DNA from: Otis tarda
Lineage: Eukaryota > Chordata > Aves > Otidiformes > Otididae
Reading direction: 5' to 3'
Length of the DNA: 64,000 bases
NCBI GenBank assembly: GCA_026413225.1
Contig: CM048552.1
Span: 195,313,553 to 195,377,552, forward strand
A program made the translations under genes and the position numbers. The notes beneath the pieces were generated by a model. It had not been told where the DNA came from and searched no databases. It saw only the letters and a list, made by a program, of their open reading frames with translations. Of this stretch, positions 1-11,243 are shown in pieces. The number at the start of each line of letters is the position of its first letter. Position 1 is the first letter of the stretch.

Positions 1-3000
1 AACTGAAGGGTCTTATTAAGGGAGATCCATAAGAACCATGTTTCTGGGTTAGGAAGTATATGGTATTTTCACTTCTGGAGGAAGACGAGGGAGGGCTGTG
101 TGAGTGCTTAGCCCTCTCTTACTACAGAGTCATTGCTGTTTCCAAACTGTGGGCCTGGCATGCTCTACAGGTGTCCCCAGATGGTCCCTCAGTCATCTTT
201 ATCGGGAGGCATGGACTGTGCAGTAGATCCCACCTACTCATATTTTCCCAGTAGAAGTAGTGTGATAGTTCAGGGTCTGGAGGGGTGATGGTGTACATTT
301 GAGTCTTATCTCAACAAATGTTCCATACTCAGCCAGAGAATGGACCTTGATGCAAGAGGTGGGAAACATTCCCAGATCCCAGGTTAGATATTGTCAAATA
401 TGGAATTTATAAAGCAGAAGGAGAAAAACATTTCTACCTGTCAGCAATGCACAGTTCATTTGTCTAGTATCTGAAGGACTGTTTGTCAAAGCCGATGGAT
501 AATCTGAGCTGCTGTGTTTCTGAGCTTAAAAATGTTACTAATGAACATTAGTCATGACGGTGACTAATGTTCTTGTGTGTGCCAATGTTTAGCCAGTCTG
601 AAAAGATGTAGGTTTAGTAAATAGTCTCCAGACTTTGAGATTGCCCAGTTCTACACCCAAAGTTCTCCAGCAAGAGCGAATCATTTATACCACATTGAAG
701 TAAAGAAACAGAGTAAAACCATTAAAGCAACAGGACAAAGGCCAGGGTACAGAAAATTATTCAGCTGCTTTTGAAAGCTGCCACTGCCTCCTCCTCTCAG
801 TTGCACTGCACACATTGCAAGATAACTTTTGCTTTAAATGGAGGGGACCATTTATAACTTACTGAATCCATAATTTAGAAGAATTTAGACATAAAGCAGC
901 ATGTATAGCTCAAGTAACATGACCTGAATCACTGGGAATATTGTAATTGCCTTCTTTCAGTTGTAAAACTCGGAGTTCAAGATTGCAACCTGAATTCTTC
1001 TGAGGAATTAATTTTGTCCAATTAGAGATCTCATTGCTGTCCTTGTGTCGTGAGCAGTTCAATTTGTTCCATTCACTGTTCTTTCTCTTTTTGTCAGCAG
1101 GACAATTTACTGCAGCCTGTCAATGTGTAGTGAATCCATAATGAATTATGGAAATTTGCTGTGGAAGCCTGACCTTTTCTGAAGTTTGTATTAGGATTTC
1201 CCAGTACCTCTGTTCTCGTACGTTTTAATGCTCTAAGCAGAAAGCAGTAATTTCAAATATTGCTGAAGAAATTCACATTAAAGGCTACCCAGACACATGA
1301 AAACTCATCCTTACAAAAAAATATTTCCTGCAGCCAAAAGTAATTCAAATGTTATTAACTGAGAGAAACTACTGGAGGACATAACAGGCTCCTTGTTAGG
1401 TTTCCACCAAGGCTAGCAGAGTTATTACAAACACAAAAAAGATTTAAAGTTGTCTATTGGTCAGATATACACAGCACAGCATGTGATTACCATTAATGCA
1501 GACTTCAAAAAGCTCAGAAATGTGGATCAGTTTTCTCATACATCCAGAAAGATGGATATTTATCTAAACAGTCATATTAGCAAGATACATTTGCAAAGTA
1601 TTGTAATTTCTTGTCCCAGTCAGGGATAGTGCAAAACTGGAGCAAGAATGAAACAGTTTATCAGGATTTCCAAATATTACCTGATGTCCAGTATTGGTTG
1701 GATGTCCATATGGTTGGTAGCTCCTACAGTATCTTGGCAGCTTTCCATTCTCAAATCCATATGCTTTAGACAATAGAGAACAGGTTCCAAGAATTGTACT
1801 GAGCTCATCACATCCGAACTCCCACAGCTACTCTACTGCTATGTGACTTTGGAAAGCACAGTGACCGTGACTGGCAGACAGAATGAGTCTTACCCAGTAA
1901 AAGAAAATTCTGGCTTCAGATAATTTTAATCATTTTAATTGCTTTAAAATGGCTAAAGCCAAAGTGAGGGAAAGTTTGATTCTGGACCAGCCAGTGAACC
2001 TGGGAAAGGCACCCTCTGACAGTCATTAACTTGAATGGCCCCTGATGGGCACAGGGTTGAATATCTCCGCTGGTGAAAGGATATATTGCTCTGGACATGT
2101 GGGGTCTAATGTAAAGCCTTATAAATCCAGGGAGCAGCTTTCCAGGCTTTGGATCACTCTTTTGAGATCAAATTCAATGTCAAGTCAAGCTGGATCAATT
2201 TTGCAAACAAAAACACAGATGCAGACAAATAACAAAGGAGCTGCTGCATTCTTTTAGGCAAGCAGAAAGGGAGATTTATTTCAGAAGCCTCGAGATAATG
2301 TCTAGTCCAAAGCATCACAATGGGTGTGCAAATATATCCTTTAAAAATGATTATGACTGTAGCATTTCTTGATTTACTGACAGCACAGTCAGACAAGCAG
2401 CACAGATCCAGCCAGTTAAGTTATGTAGCAACTGCAATGCAATTTAAAATCCTTTGCACTGGTTTAAGCACGCATGCTTACAACGCTTCAGAAGGGATTA
2501 GAAATGTATCCATTGGCTACTCTTTTCTTTCAGGTAGAGTGATGATCTTCTTCAGCTTTGGGATGCCCCGGTTGCACCATTTGTGCTTCTGACCCTGAGT
2601 GTCATAGGACATTTGAAAAGCTGTGAATTCAGACCTTAAAAAGAGGCAGAAGTTATGGAGCTAGTAATGGAACAGGAAGATGTAGAAACCTACAGTACCA
2701 TCTGCACTGAAGACTTATGTTGTTTTTAATGTAGCTATGCCAGTGCAACCCTTTGAGGTTAATGGAGCGTTCCCTGGTGCCCTTGTTACTCCAATAACCT
2801 ACAAGAGCAGTTTGCAGCATTGAAAGCCTTGTTTGGGTGAAGTACATCTATATATGAGGTTTGTGTTAATGATAGCTTCACAAATAGGCAGGGATGATGC
2901 TGGTTTGGTATTTGGGCTGGGTCATCACCTACATTAAGACTCCCTGTCTGTAGAACACTTTTTGTCTTTTAAACTTACAACAATTACCTGTTGAATACAG

Positions 3001-4444
3001 GAGAAGAAAGCAAATGGGAACTCACTTGGTCTACTTCCAGCATTACTCATTTTGCAATCTAAGCAAGATAAAACTTGAATATTACAATATTACAATGAAA
3101 TACGCCTACCAAATTGGACAAGACATATGCTTGTGTATGTAGAGGAGTGGATCCCCACTGCACCTTCCTCTCACTTCAGAGCTGCAGACTAAGTTCTGGC
3201 GAACAACAGTAGCACTGATAACAGGTGGAAATAATGTTTTGGGCAAAATGCTGACTTTGATAGCACATGCTACTTTCTGACATACCTATGCATAGAGGTC
3301 TGTTTTAATATTTCACTGCCATTTTAGTGTGTTTTACATCCACAAAATATGTTCTCAATGGAGCTGCATTCTCTTAGATATTATCCATGCATATGCAAAG
3401 AATTTCTGCCTCAAAGGATTTGTAAATTAATAATTCTAGTTCCATTTAAATAGAAGTTATTTAGCAAGCAAAGCCTTTAGAAGTCTGTTTCCCACTTATT
3501 CTATAATTACGTCTATATTTTTTTATATGCTGGGAAAGGAATTGCACGAGCAAAAGCAAGGCTTGATCTAAACAAGCTACTGACCTGCTTGTCTGATAGC
3601 TGTTGGATATATTTAGTTCCCAGTGACCAAGATCTGTTTCACTTGGGACTGGAAGTTCAGGGGCTTGCAAGGCTGGTGCCTGCATTCTCGTTAGCAGAGC
3701 TCCACTAGCTCACAAAGAGAGCTCTTGTGAAAGTCAAACTGCATCATCAAGTTTCACCCTTGCTATCCAAGCCACCATCAAATTCATTTAATTTAGAGAC
3801 AAGAAAGATCTTGTCTATGGTGAGGAGTGGGAGATTGTTCTGTGAGTAATTTTAAATGGGCTTAGTGTCAGGGATTTTTTTTTTCTTTCAAGAAACTATC
3901 CCATGGTCTTTGTTTTTAGGAAATTCCCTTTTTTATTTGATCTGAATTTTCCTTTACTGAGCTTCATCATGTGTCTCTACCAGTAACACCTGCATGTGAA
4001 ATGATGGTAAAGCACCTTTTCTGCATTTTATTTTCAAACGGAGTACTTGAAAAATAGATTTGGAACCTGCATGCAATCAACTTAGCAGATTTTAGTATTG
4101 AAATCCTAGAACTACTAAAACTAGTAGCAACTCCTTATGACTTTAACAGGTCCAGAATTTTATCTTTGTAAGGAAGATATTAGTGTTTTTTTTCCTCTAT
4201 GATCTTTAGAACTAGCTGACACTTAAATAATGCAATTGCAGCACAGATTGTGTAGAAAAGTGTGGAGAACGTTAGCAAAGATCAAGGGACAGCTTCCTCA
4301 ACTTCTGTAAGAAGACATTTTTCTACCAGATGTGTTCATACTCTTTGTAAATGTACTTTGAGAACTTACTGAATATTGTTTGCTTTGGAATGATGAACTC
4401 CTGAAACACAGATTTCCTTTAACAAGACTTAGTGTCTGTTTCAG
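1..4444. other. Unique AT-rich non-coding DNA
   Basis: No gene, RNA or recognisable mobile element is visible here. All six frames are broken often, and the longest open stretches are 60-90 codons with unremarkable composition. The only distinct structures are a perfect 12-bp inverted repeat at 543-572 and scattered short A or T runs. It could be intronic or intergenic. Confidence 0.6.
543..572. repeat. Short perfect inverted repeat (hairpin)
   Basis: GAACATTAGTCA at 543-554 is followed by the 6-base spacer TGACGG and then TGACTAATGTTC at 561-572, an exact reverse complement. Just upstream, ACTAATG and CATTAGT at about 537-552 form a second overlapping small palindrome, so the ACTAATG/CATTAGT word occurs in alternating orientation. 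It could fold as a 12-bp hairpin. No flanking feature explains it. Confidence 0.75.
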
Positions 4445-4555
4445 GAGAGGTGCAAGTGGTCTCTGTGACCTTCTATGAGCTTATGACATGCGAGCTTCCT
4501 ACCAAAGTGGGGATGGCTCAGCTCCTGTCACAGAAATACAGTCTGGCATATAAAG
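4445..4555 (+). other. Candidate internal coding exon (unidentified)
   Basis: The segment follows an acceptor-like TGTCTGTTTCAG and ends at a donor-like AAAG|GTAAAC. It is 111 nt long. One frame is open throughout (two leading bases, 36 codons, one trailing base), so it would be a symmetric phase 1-1 exon. The peptide contains VTFYELMTCELPTKV, then LLSQKYSLAYK; I do not recognise the family. The other two forward frames have stops within the first 40 bases. An open frame of this length arises by chance in roughly one case in six, so the call rests on the combination with both splice signals. No second exon is close by, so the flanking introns would be long. It may equally be a chance ORF. Confidence 0.22.
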
Positions 4556-6864
4556 GTAAACCAGCTCTGATTTCATTTGTCCCTAACACTGCAGGGTCTA
4601 TGATATGTTAGTTCAGTATTTGTGAACTGGACCACTGAACTGTCATTGCAGTGAGGGTGACAGGGGTGGGCATTGCTGCAGCCCAGTGGTGCAGCTGAAT
4701 CCTTAAATATTGTGACTCTGTTGCCTCTATTGGGCTGCAAGGAATATGACTACAGACACACCAAACAACTAAAAGCAATAACTTTAAAAAAAAGTTTTGC
4801 TGTGGCTAGGACTGTAGGATCTAATGGCTTATCATAACCTCTCTGGAATATTCCCCCTCAGGGACTCCTTTGGACACTTTATGTGAACAGGTGCTCTGAA
4901 GAAATTTTGTTTCCAGTGTTAAGAATAAGAACACATTTTATTTTTGATGTTTTGATGTTTCTGTATTTGTTTTTGAATAAAGCCAGAAAGTATGGAGGTA
5001 ACTGGAAATTAAACAGACATAGTATATAAACCTTTCTCACTCACCACACTGTAAACATAGCTGTTTCAAATCAAGTTACAAACGATCCTTTAAGACAGAT
5101 TATTAATTTCAATATGCTCTCTCAACCCTATTAAACTGTCATCCAGAGTGGGGACAGGCACAGATCAGAATGACCCTGGTCATTGTGTGGGAGTTGAAAA
5201 CTCATCAAACTGAGTGTTTGTGAAGGACCTTTCGCTTTGTACCAGGCTGCATCAAACTTTCCAATCAAATACCCACTCAATTCCTAAGCGTCTTTAATCG
5301 AGTGCAGGTGAAACAGTTGTTTACACACAAAATGCTGAACATATGTGCAAACCGCAGTTCTCAGGCTGTTGCTAACTCTGCTCTGAAAACGCCTGCAGCT
5401 GCAATGAGCTGCTGCATCGCTAGAGGCCCCAAGAAGACATAAATGAGACGTGGTGGGGGATAGCCAGACAGCGTTCCTTCTGTTTTTCTCCTGCCTTTGG
5501 CCCCTCAGATAGATCTGTGTGCCTTATGCAGCTAAATGTGAAACTTGGATTTGTTTCAGAACCTCTGATTTTTTTTTTTCTGACATTAACAGTATAAATA
5601 AATTCTTCATTAAGTTCTTCTCATGTTTGGCTTTTCAAAGAGGGGCTGATGAGTCACAGGTTTCTGAAGATTCTTATTCCCAGCATTATGCTTCTCAGAC
5701 ATTAATTAGAAAGCATCAGAACAATAACAACATTTCCATGCTGCTTTTGGGGAAAAAAAAAAAAAACAACAAAATATGAATCCAATTAGTTGGAATAATT
5801 CTAGTATTGAATAATTGTATCGGTCACAGGTTTTATTTTCTCCTTAGTGCCACATTTTGTAAAGTCAAGTCAAGTTAAAACAATAGGAGGACGGAAGGAA
5901 GAAAGTAGCATGATATCCTCTGAACAGCACCAGTATCATTATCTTTTCTTTGTTTTCAGAAACAACCTAATGAAAAGGCTCCTTCAAAAGCTGAATGCCT
6001 TTGTTGAATCCTTTCTCTTCTCCTCAAGCTATTTACCAGCACAAAAGGCTTCAGCCTAAGAATCAACACAAAATCCTGAAGAAGAACTAGGATCAATGGA
6101 ATAAATGTTCTGCCAATCTAGTGCTGTAACCCAGCATAACTTTTAATTTCTGCATAGCCATGGGCTGAGGTTTTTGTGTTCCTAAAGGTCAGGATTTTGG
6201 TATTTTCTGAAGTTCTGAAGACCTGTTTCTAATCTCTTTATTTAGCTAGGAAGTGATAAATCTGTATAACTGGCTTTAGAAGTACTAGTACACTTTTAAA
6301 GCACTCTGAAAATATTTAGCTTCTCAGCAAATTAACTGAATGACATTTCTACTTCTTTTTGTGAAATTGTTCCCTGCAATTGAAAGACTGTATTTATTTT
6401 ATGTGACTTCTCTATAGAGTTTGTACTTTTGTTACTTTTAGACAACCTCTTAAGACAACAGTACCCCAAGCCTTATATTTCCATCAAACTTCTGACTACG
6501 CTGTGAAAATACAAACTTCTGCTAATGCTGACAGTAGGCTCCATGTGCATTTTTCAAGTGGCAATACTAGCGGTCCTTGTAGAGGTGATATTGCAAATTC
6601 AAAGCCAGATTTTCAAATTCTACTGTCAGAATTTTCAAATTCTATACTGTCTGCACTATTTGTTCTTCTTTCACCCTAATCGCAGCAATGGTGAACAGAT
6701 GCAATATGCTTCTGTGATCAGTGATTCCTGTCCTCAAAGGACCTTGTGAAACTACCTCTCCTTCCCATTTCCAGATGCTCATTCAGAGGTTTGATTGAAT
6801 TAGGTTTTAAAAACATTGTCTAAATATTATTTCATTCTGTTCCCCGTGATTATGTTTTTCTTAC
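4556..6864. other. Unique AT-rich non-coding DNA
   Basis: No gene is recognised. The stretch at about 5,150-5,480 is richer in CpG than its surroundings and may be an unannotated conserved element. An A run of 14 lies at about 5,752-5,765. A near-perfect tandem duplication of about 21-23 bp lies at 6609-6653. Open frames reach only 70-86 codons and resemble nothing I know. Confidence 0.55.
6609..6653. repeat. Two-copy short tandem duplication
   Basis: A unit beginning ATTTTCAAATTCTA and ending CTGTC(A/T)G occurs at 6609-6629 and again at 6631-6653, where the second copy carries a 2-base insertion. This is a local duplication and has no evident function. Confidence 0.6.
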
Positions 6865-7380
6865 CTTTATGAGAAGGGCTTGCTGAAGCCTCTCTGATCT
6901 GAGCACAGGCCACTCTTGCCTGGGACTGGGATGGCACCACATCCAAGTTGTCCTTGAAATCTAGCTGATATTTTTTGCAGCCAAATTGGTCATAAGTGAT
7001 CTGGAAATGTAGAATTTATGAGAGTCTCTTTTTGCTTCAGGCAACTTTGTCTCACCATATCTCTCAAGGTCTTCAATTCTTCCTCACACAATCTAATGGG
7101 TATCCGTGTGCTGAAGCTTTGGTGTCATCTTAGTAGCAGTAGATCTAAGACATATACATTTGGGTTGTCCAGTGGTTTGTTTTGCACAGTGACTTACAGA
7201 AAGTGCCAGCAGCAGCACTCAATGGATAGTTCACTGGTAAGAATGTCACCTTCTCTAAGTTTCTTGTCCACATAGTTTTCCAGAGAAAGTTTGAGATATG
7301 GGTCACAAGAATTGTCTTTTTTTGACAGGCCTCCTCTTGATGTTCTTCATATGTGGAGAAGTACCTGAGAAACAGGTTTC
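6865..7380 (-). other. Coding-like minus-strand stretch, possibly a decayed gene fragment or exon
   Basis: Read on the minus strand, one frame stays open for about 51 codons (about 7339 down to 7190) and contains LKLSLENYVDKKLREGDILT. After an in-frame TAA the same frame continues with VQNKPLDNPNVYVLDLL, and after a TGA with CEEELKTLRDMVRQSCLKQK. The segment 7000-6865 is then open in a different frame and starts ITYDQFGCKKYQ. It is preceded by an acceptor-like TTCTACATTTCCAG and followed by a donor-like AAAG|GTAAGAA, which would give a 136-nt exon. I do not recognise the product. Two readings are possible: a genuine minus-strand exon at 6865-7000, or a decayed intronless coding copy with several stops and a shift. 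About four stops in some 130 codons is only slightly fewer than expected by chance. Confidence 0.2.
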
Positions 7381-8253
7381 TGTTTCTCAAAATATTTCAG
7401 TGGATCACATTCTGTTTAAAAATGTATGCATCTTGTTATATGCATGAGCTGCCTCCTCTGAGACGTGAGACTTGTGACCTACTTTGAAAACAGCACTAGT
7501 GCAAAGTTTCCCAGCTTCTGCTGGACTCTCATTCTCATTATTTGCACCAGTTTCCTACAGTATGTTGGAGTCTGCTTTGGAAGTGACCTGCTGCCCACAG
7601 TAACTCCTGTTGTCATCCATCTTTATGTTGGCAAGCTTCCATTTTATGCCAGCATTCCTGCAAGAACAACTCAAGAATGGCACTGAAGCGTGTCAAGTCA
7701 GTGTAATCCTTTCTCAGTTAAAGAGATTTATTTTGATAACCTGGGGCTCTGGACTCTGTGGAGCATCTGGATGACCAGACCCCTGTTCCTCTGGCCTTTG
7801 GTAGCTGGCAGCAGATGGTTTCACAAATCTAATAAGAAGTTGGGCTCATATATCTTACTCTTCCTTGTGTTCAAGGTTTGAACTGCTCTGTGCTACTTTG
7901 CAGTTCCATTAAAATCTTCTCTCCATTTTTCTGTCATGTGAAACTATGGAGAGAGGTTCCTCTGGAGAGACCGTGATGCTGGCTTCTACTGCCCTTGTTA
8001 TAACAATGTGCCTACTAAAAAAGGTGTGGTGTGGGAATGTAATCAAAGAGAGAGAGAGAAGAATGAGGAGCTAGTCTGAAATTGATAGATTTTTCTGGTG
8101 AAAAAGAGGGCCAGAAGTAGGTGCAAATCAACAGGAGAAGTGAGGGAAAGGAAGGGTCTGTAGAGGATGATGAGGTACAGGAATTATCACACTATGTGAG
8201 CAGAAGGAAGAAGATCCCCTCTGTTTCTAACATCTCTCTGGACAGGAGATGGT

Positions 8254-8312
8254 ACTGCAGTCCCTGTCACCTGTGACTCACCCTGTCACTGCAGTCTCTG
8301 TCACCTCACCCA
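8254..8312. repeat. Imperfect 34-bp tandem repeat
   Basis: ACTGCAGTCCCTGTCACC at 8254-8271 recurs as ACTGCAGTCTCTGTCACC at 8288-8305. Related CTGTCAC and CTCACC words lie between and after the copies. It looks like a small minisatellite-like duplication. Confidence 0.6.
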
Positions 8313-9110
8313 GGTAGAGGAGGAAAAGTGCCCTTGTGTGCATGTGTTATCTGCATGTCTAGACCTAAAACTTGACTGTGATGTGATCTTACAATGGGGG
8401 AGTGAGAAGCCTTTCATTTTAAAAGTTTGCTGTTAAAACATGGTGCAATGTGATGATTTTGTTTTCAACAGAAATTGGCAGTTGCAGCCTGGTTTACTTC
8501 ACAGTGCTTGCAACTTCTTGATGTGCATCTGCAAGAGAAGGACATTTTGCACCTATGTATCCTTTATGAGTTTAGTTTAAATTAAATTCATTAGGCTCTC
8601 CAAAGCTGATTAATGAGATCCTTCCATGCTTAACAGGGCTTTATAACTTGGGCCCCCAAACACATGATCATATTAGTTAAGATCTTTTGATTAGACCTGG
8701 CCTTCAGTTTAATCACAGGCTCCTTTGAGAAAAACAGCTGTAGTTGAAGAGTTTAGTTTATAATGAGAATATAGTCTGTCAGTTTTATGATAAAAAAAAA
8801 TTATACGTACTATAAATTTTACTATCCCTAATAAAAAAGAATAATAATAAAACATGATGAACTTAGCCTACAGTTGATCATATCCACCCCAACACAAAAT
8901 TATGACGTTCTTGTAGGTAATTATTTCCAGTGAAAACTCTGTTGATGAAATGCAGAAAAGATAATTTATCTTCTTTGCATGAACAGTGCAAGTTTCGTAA
9001 CACTTCTGCTGTTTAAAGTTTTAAGCACAGCAAAGTATTGTTCAAATATCCTGATAGTAAATAATTAGTCTATTTGTGGAACAGGATGAAGCTAGAGTGT
9101 TTGGAAATAA

Positions 9111-9158
9111 TAATTTTTCTTACCTATGCTTATAAATTATATAGGTAAGGAAAAATTA
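9111..9158. repeat. Inverted repeat with 17-18 bp arms
   Basis: The left arm at 9111-9127 (TAATTTTTCTTACCTAT) pairs with the right arm at 9141-9158. The reverse complement of the left arm matches the right arm with a single one-base bulge, and a 13-base AT-rich loop lies between them. The structure is a strong short hairpin. The arms are too short to call a miniature transposon, and no target duplication is evident. Confidence 0.65.
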
Positions 9159-10196
9159 TGGAAAAATATTGTTTCCAGCAGCCATGCCATAAAATGTTTT
9201 GCTTCTCATCACCTAGATCGCAAGAAATACTTCCAGTTCAACATATATTTTATGAAAGGTCTCATTTTCTGTTCAGAAAATGGGTGATTTGCAGTATAGC
9301 AATGAATAAATCCAGACTAAATGTATCTCCTAACATGTATAGTTAAGGTGTTTGTAAATTCACCTTTTAAATTAATGGTTTGTAATTGGTTTCAGGAAAT
9401 AGAGTGTTAAATATTAGAGATATTGTGTCTACAGACATACCTGGGACCATGTTTTTTTGAGTTTTCTTCAAGAATGATGAAATCCTTACGGGTTCAACTG
9501 TGTAGGGAACTGACTTTTTGGCTCTCAAGTCAAATGAGAAACTCAGCAAACTGTGCTCCTGCTACTTTTTGAAAGTATTATTTAATTTACAAAACAAATT
9601 TTCTCTCCTGAAGATGAGAAAGCATGCACTGTTGGGTTGCTAAAATTCTTGTTTTATTGCTTTCACAAAGGTTATGCACAGAAGAAACCTTAGAAGCTGA
9701 ACAGAAATGTTTCTTATGTAAAGTGATTCAAAATTTTATCACAATCTGTGTAACTTAATAGTCCTATAAATCTTTTGGAATATTATATAGATGTTCTAGG
9801 CCACAGATTAAACTCTTTTTGGCATTTCCTAGAAATTAAACTGAGGCATTTTATTGGTGCTGAGAGTCACTGGAAACTGAGTGCCTTAGGAAGAAATTTA
9901 CGTGTAGGTGGCGTGGCAAAGAAAATGCAATTTGCTACCAGTATTAGCACTAGTCCATTGCTTCTTTCTGAGCTCTTATTTGGGAGAGAGTGAAGGAAAG
10001 AGCTATTTGCCCAGTGTCATCTGAATGAAAACCAATGAACCAAACCCTGCTTCCTCAGGTGAGACTTAGCAGAATGCCTGTGGCTGTGGCACAAAGGTTA
10101 CTTATTAAAGGTTTCTGCCCAAGTAGCTGAGCGGACAGGCCAGCGAGCAAGGTGTTAGGAAAAAAAAGTGCTGCTGTGTTGAACAATTCAGTCTGA

Positions 10197-10242
10197 GTGA
10201 CCAAGAGGTGCAGGACAAGTGACCCAAAGAGGTGCAGGACAA
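10197..10242. repeat. Two-copy tandem repeat of 22/24 bp
   Basis: GTGACCAAGAGGTGCAGGAC at 10,197-10,216 is followed by AA and then by a second copy at 10,219-10,242 that differs by two inserted bases (GTGACCCAAAGAGG...). This is a recent-looking local duplication. Confidence 0.7.
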
Positions 10243-10995
10243 ATTTGTGGATGACACACTACATCGGACCGCACAGCAGTAGTACTAGAGCAGTGTTCAA
10301 TATTGGAAAGAAAAAAGATGAAGCATTTTTCCAGCACAGCACATGGTTGGATGGGACTATGGCCTTTCACCCTGACATTCTCAGCAAAAGTTGCACTTTG
10401 TGCAAGTGACTCATAAGACATGCCAGCTTCAGTAGTTGGGAAACGTGTCTGTGCCCTCTGGCATCGTTAGAAACCAATAACCAGAGTAGTAAACAGACTA
10501 CACATTTTTGGCATTTTGTTTAAAGTTGCTATTAAAATGTTCTTCTGTATTTGAAAGGAGGACATGACTCAGTTAGCTGAGTTACATTATAAATGCTGGC
10601 TTGAAAGTGTCCCATAATAGCTCTTTTCATTGCAGGCCCTCTGCTCACAGAGGCTAGGAAGAGCACACCCTGCCATTCAGACCTGTTGTCCTTTTTTTCC
10701 CTTGTTAAAGCAATGCTTTGATGCTGGCATAGAGACAGCTGCAAACTTAGCGTGGCTAAATGCCAGTTTTCTCTGATCAAATTCTTTGCCAGGGTCTTTG
10801 CATATCAACTCTCAAAACACCCACAGAAAAGGTCTCTGGAACAAAACGAGTTATTAGGAACAGTCAAGGAGAACCAGTACGCTGCTATTGTCACTTCAGA
10901 GCACAGCGATGACTTTGCGAAGGACAGAGAGAAGTAACACCTCTTTTCTTTTTGTTCAGTAATCACGTAAAAATACAATTCAAAGCTATAAAAAA

Positions 10996-11243
10996 TCATA
11001 GAATAGTTTAGGTTGGAAGGCACCTTTAAAGGTCATCTAGTCCAACTCCCCTGCAAGGAGCAGGGACATCTCCAACCAGATCAGGTTGCTCACAGCCCCA
11101 TCCAACCTGGCCTTGAATGTTTCCAGGGATGGGGCATCCACAACCTCTCTGGGCAACCTGTTTCAGTGTTCCACCACCCTCAGTGTAAAAAATTGTTTCC
11201 TAATATCTAATCTGAATCTACCTCCCTCTATTTTGAAACCATC
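10996..11243 (-). mobile_element. CR1 retrotransposon, 5'-truncated 3' fragment
   Basis: Read on the minus strand this is the last 250 bases of a CR1 element: the end of the ORF2 reading (HWN/REVV-type region), the 3' untranslated hairpin with GTTGGACTAGATGACC, and one copy of the terminal octamer (CATAGAAT on the + strand at 10,997-11,004). It matches the young copy at 17,023-17,870 closely base for base, so the two belong to the same or sister subfamilies. Its 5' end at about 11,243 is the usual truncation of CR1 insertions. It has no coding potential. Confidence 0.9.

Larger units (their letters stand above)
7391..10995. other. Unique AT-rich DNA with small repeats
   Basis: No gene is recognised. 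Contents include an AG run at about 8046-8060, an imperfect 34-bp tandem at 8254-8312, a long hairpin at 9111-9158 and a two-copy 22/24-bp tandem at 10,197-10,242. The interval 8,560-8,740 has many TAAT-core words and could be a regulatory element. A 3'-exon-like open segment at 10,793-10,937 follows TTCTTTGCCAG and ends in TAA, but its acceptor is weak. Confidence 0.5.

Noticed and set aside
7190..7236. 47-nt + strand segment between TTTTGCACAG and CACTG|GTAAGAA
   Set aside because: The splice sites are moderate, and the segment overlaps the more coding-like minus-strand stretch. A chance pair is likely.
10793..10937. Terminal-exon-like open segment ending NQYAAIVTSEHSDDF and then TAA
   Set aside because: The peptide looks plausible, but the acceptor is weak, no upstream exon is found, and the length is short enough for chance. 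It is mentioned only in the region entry.
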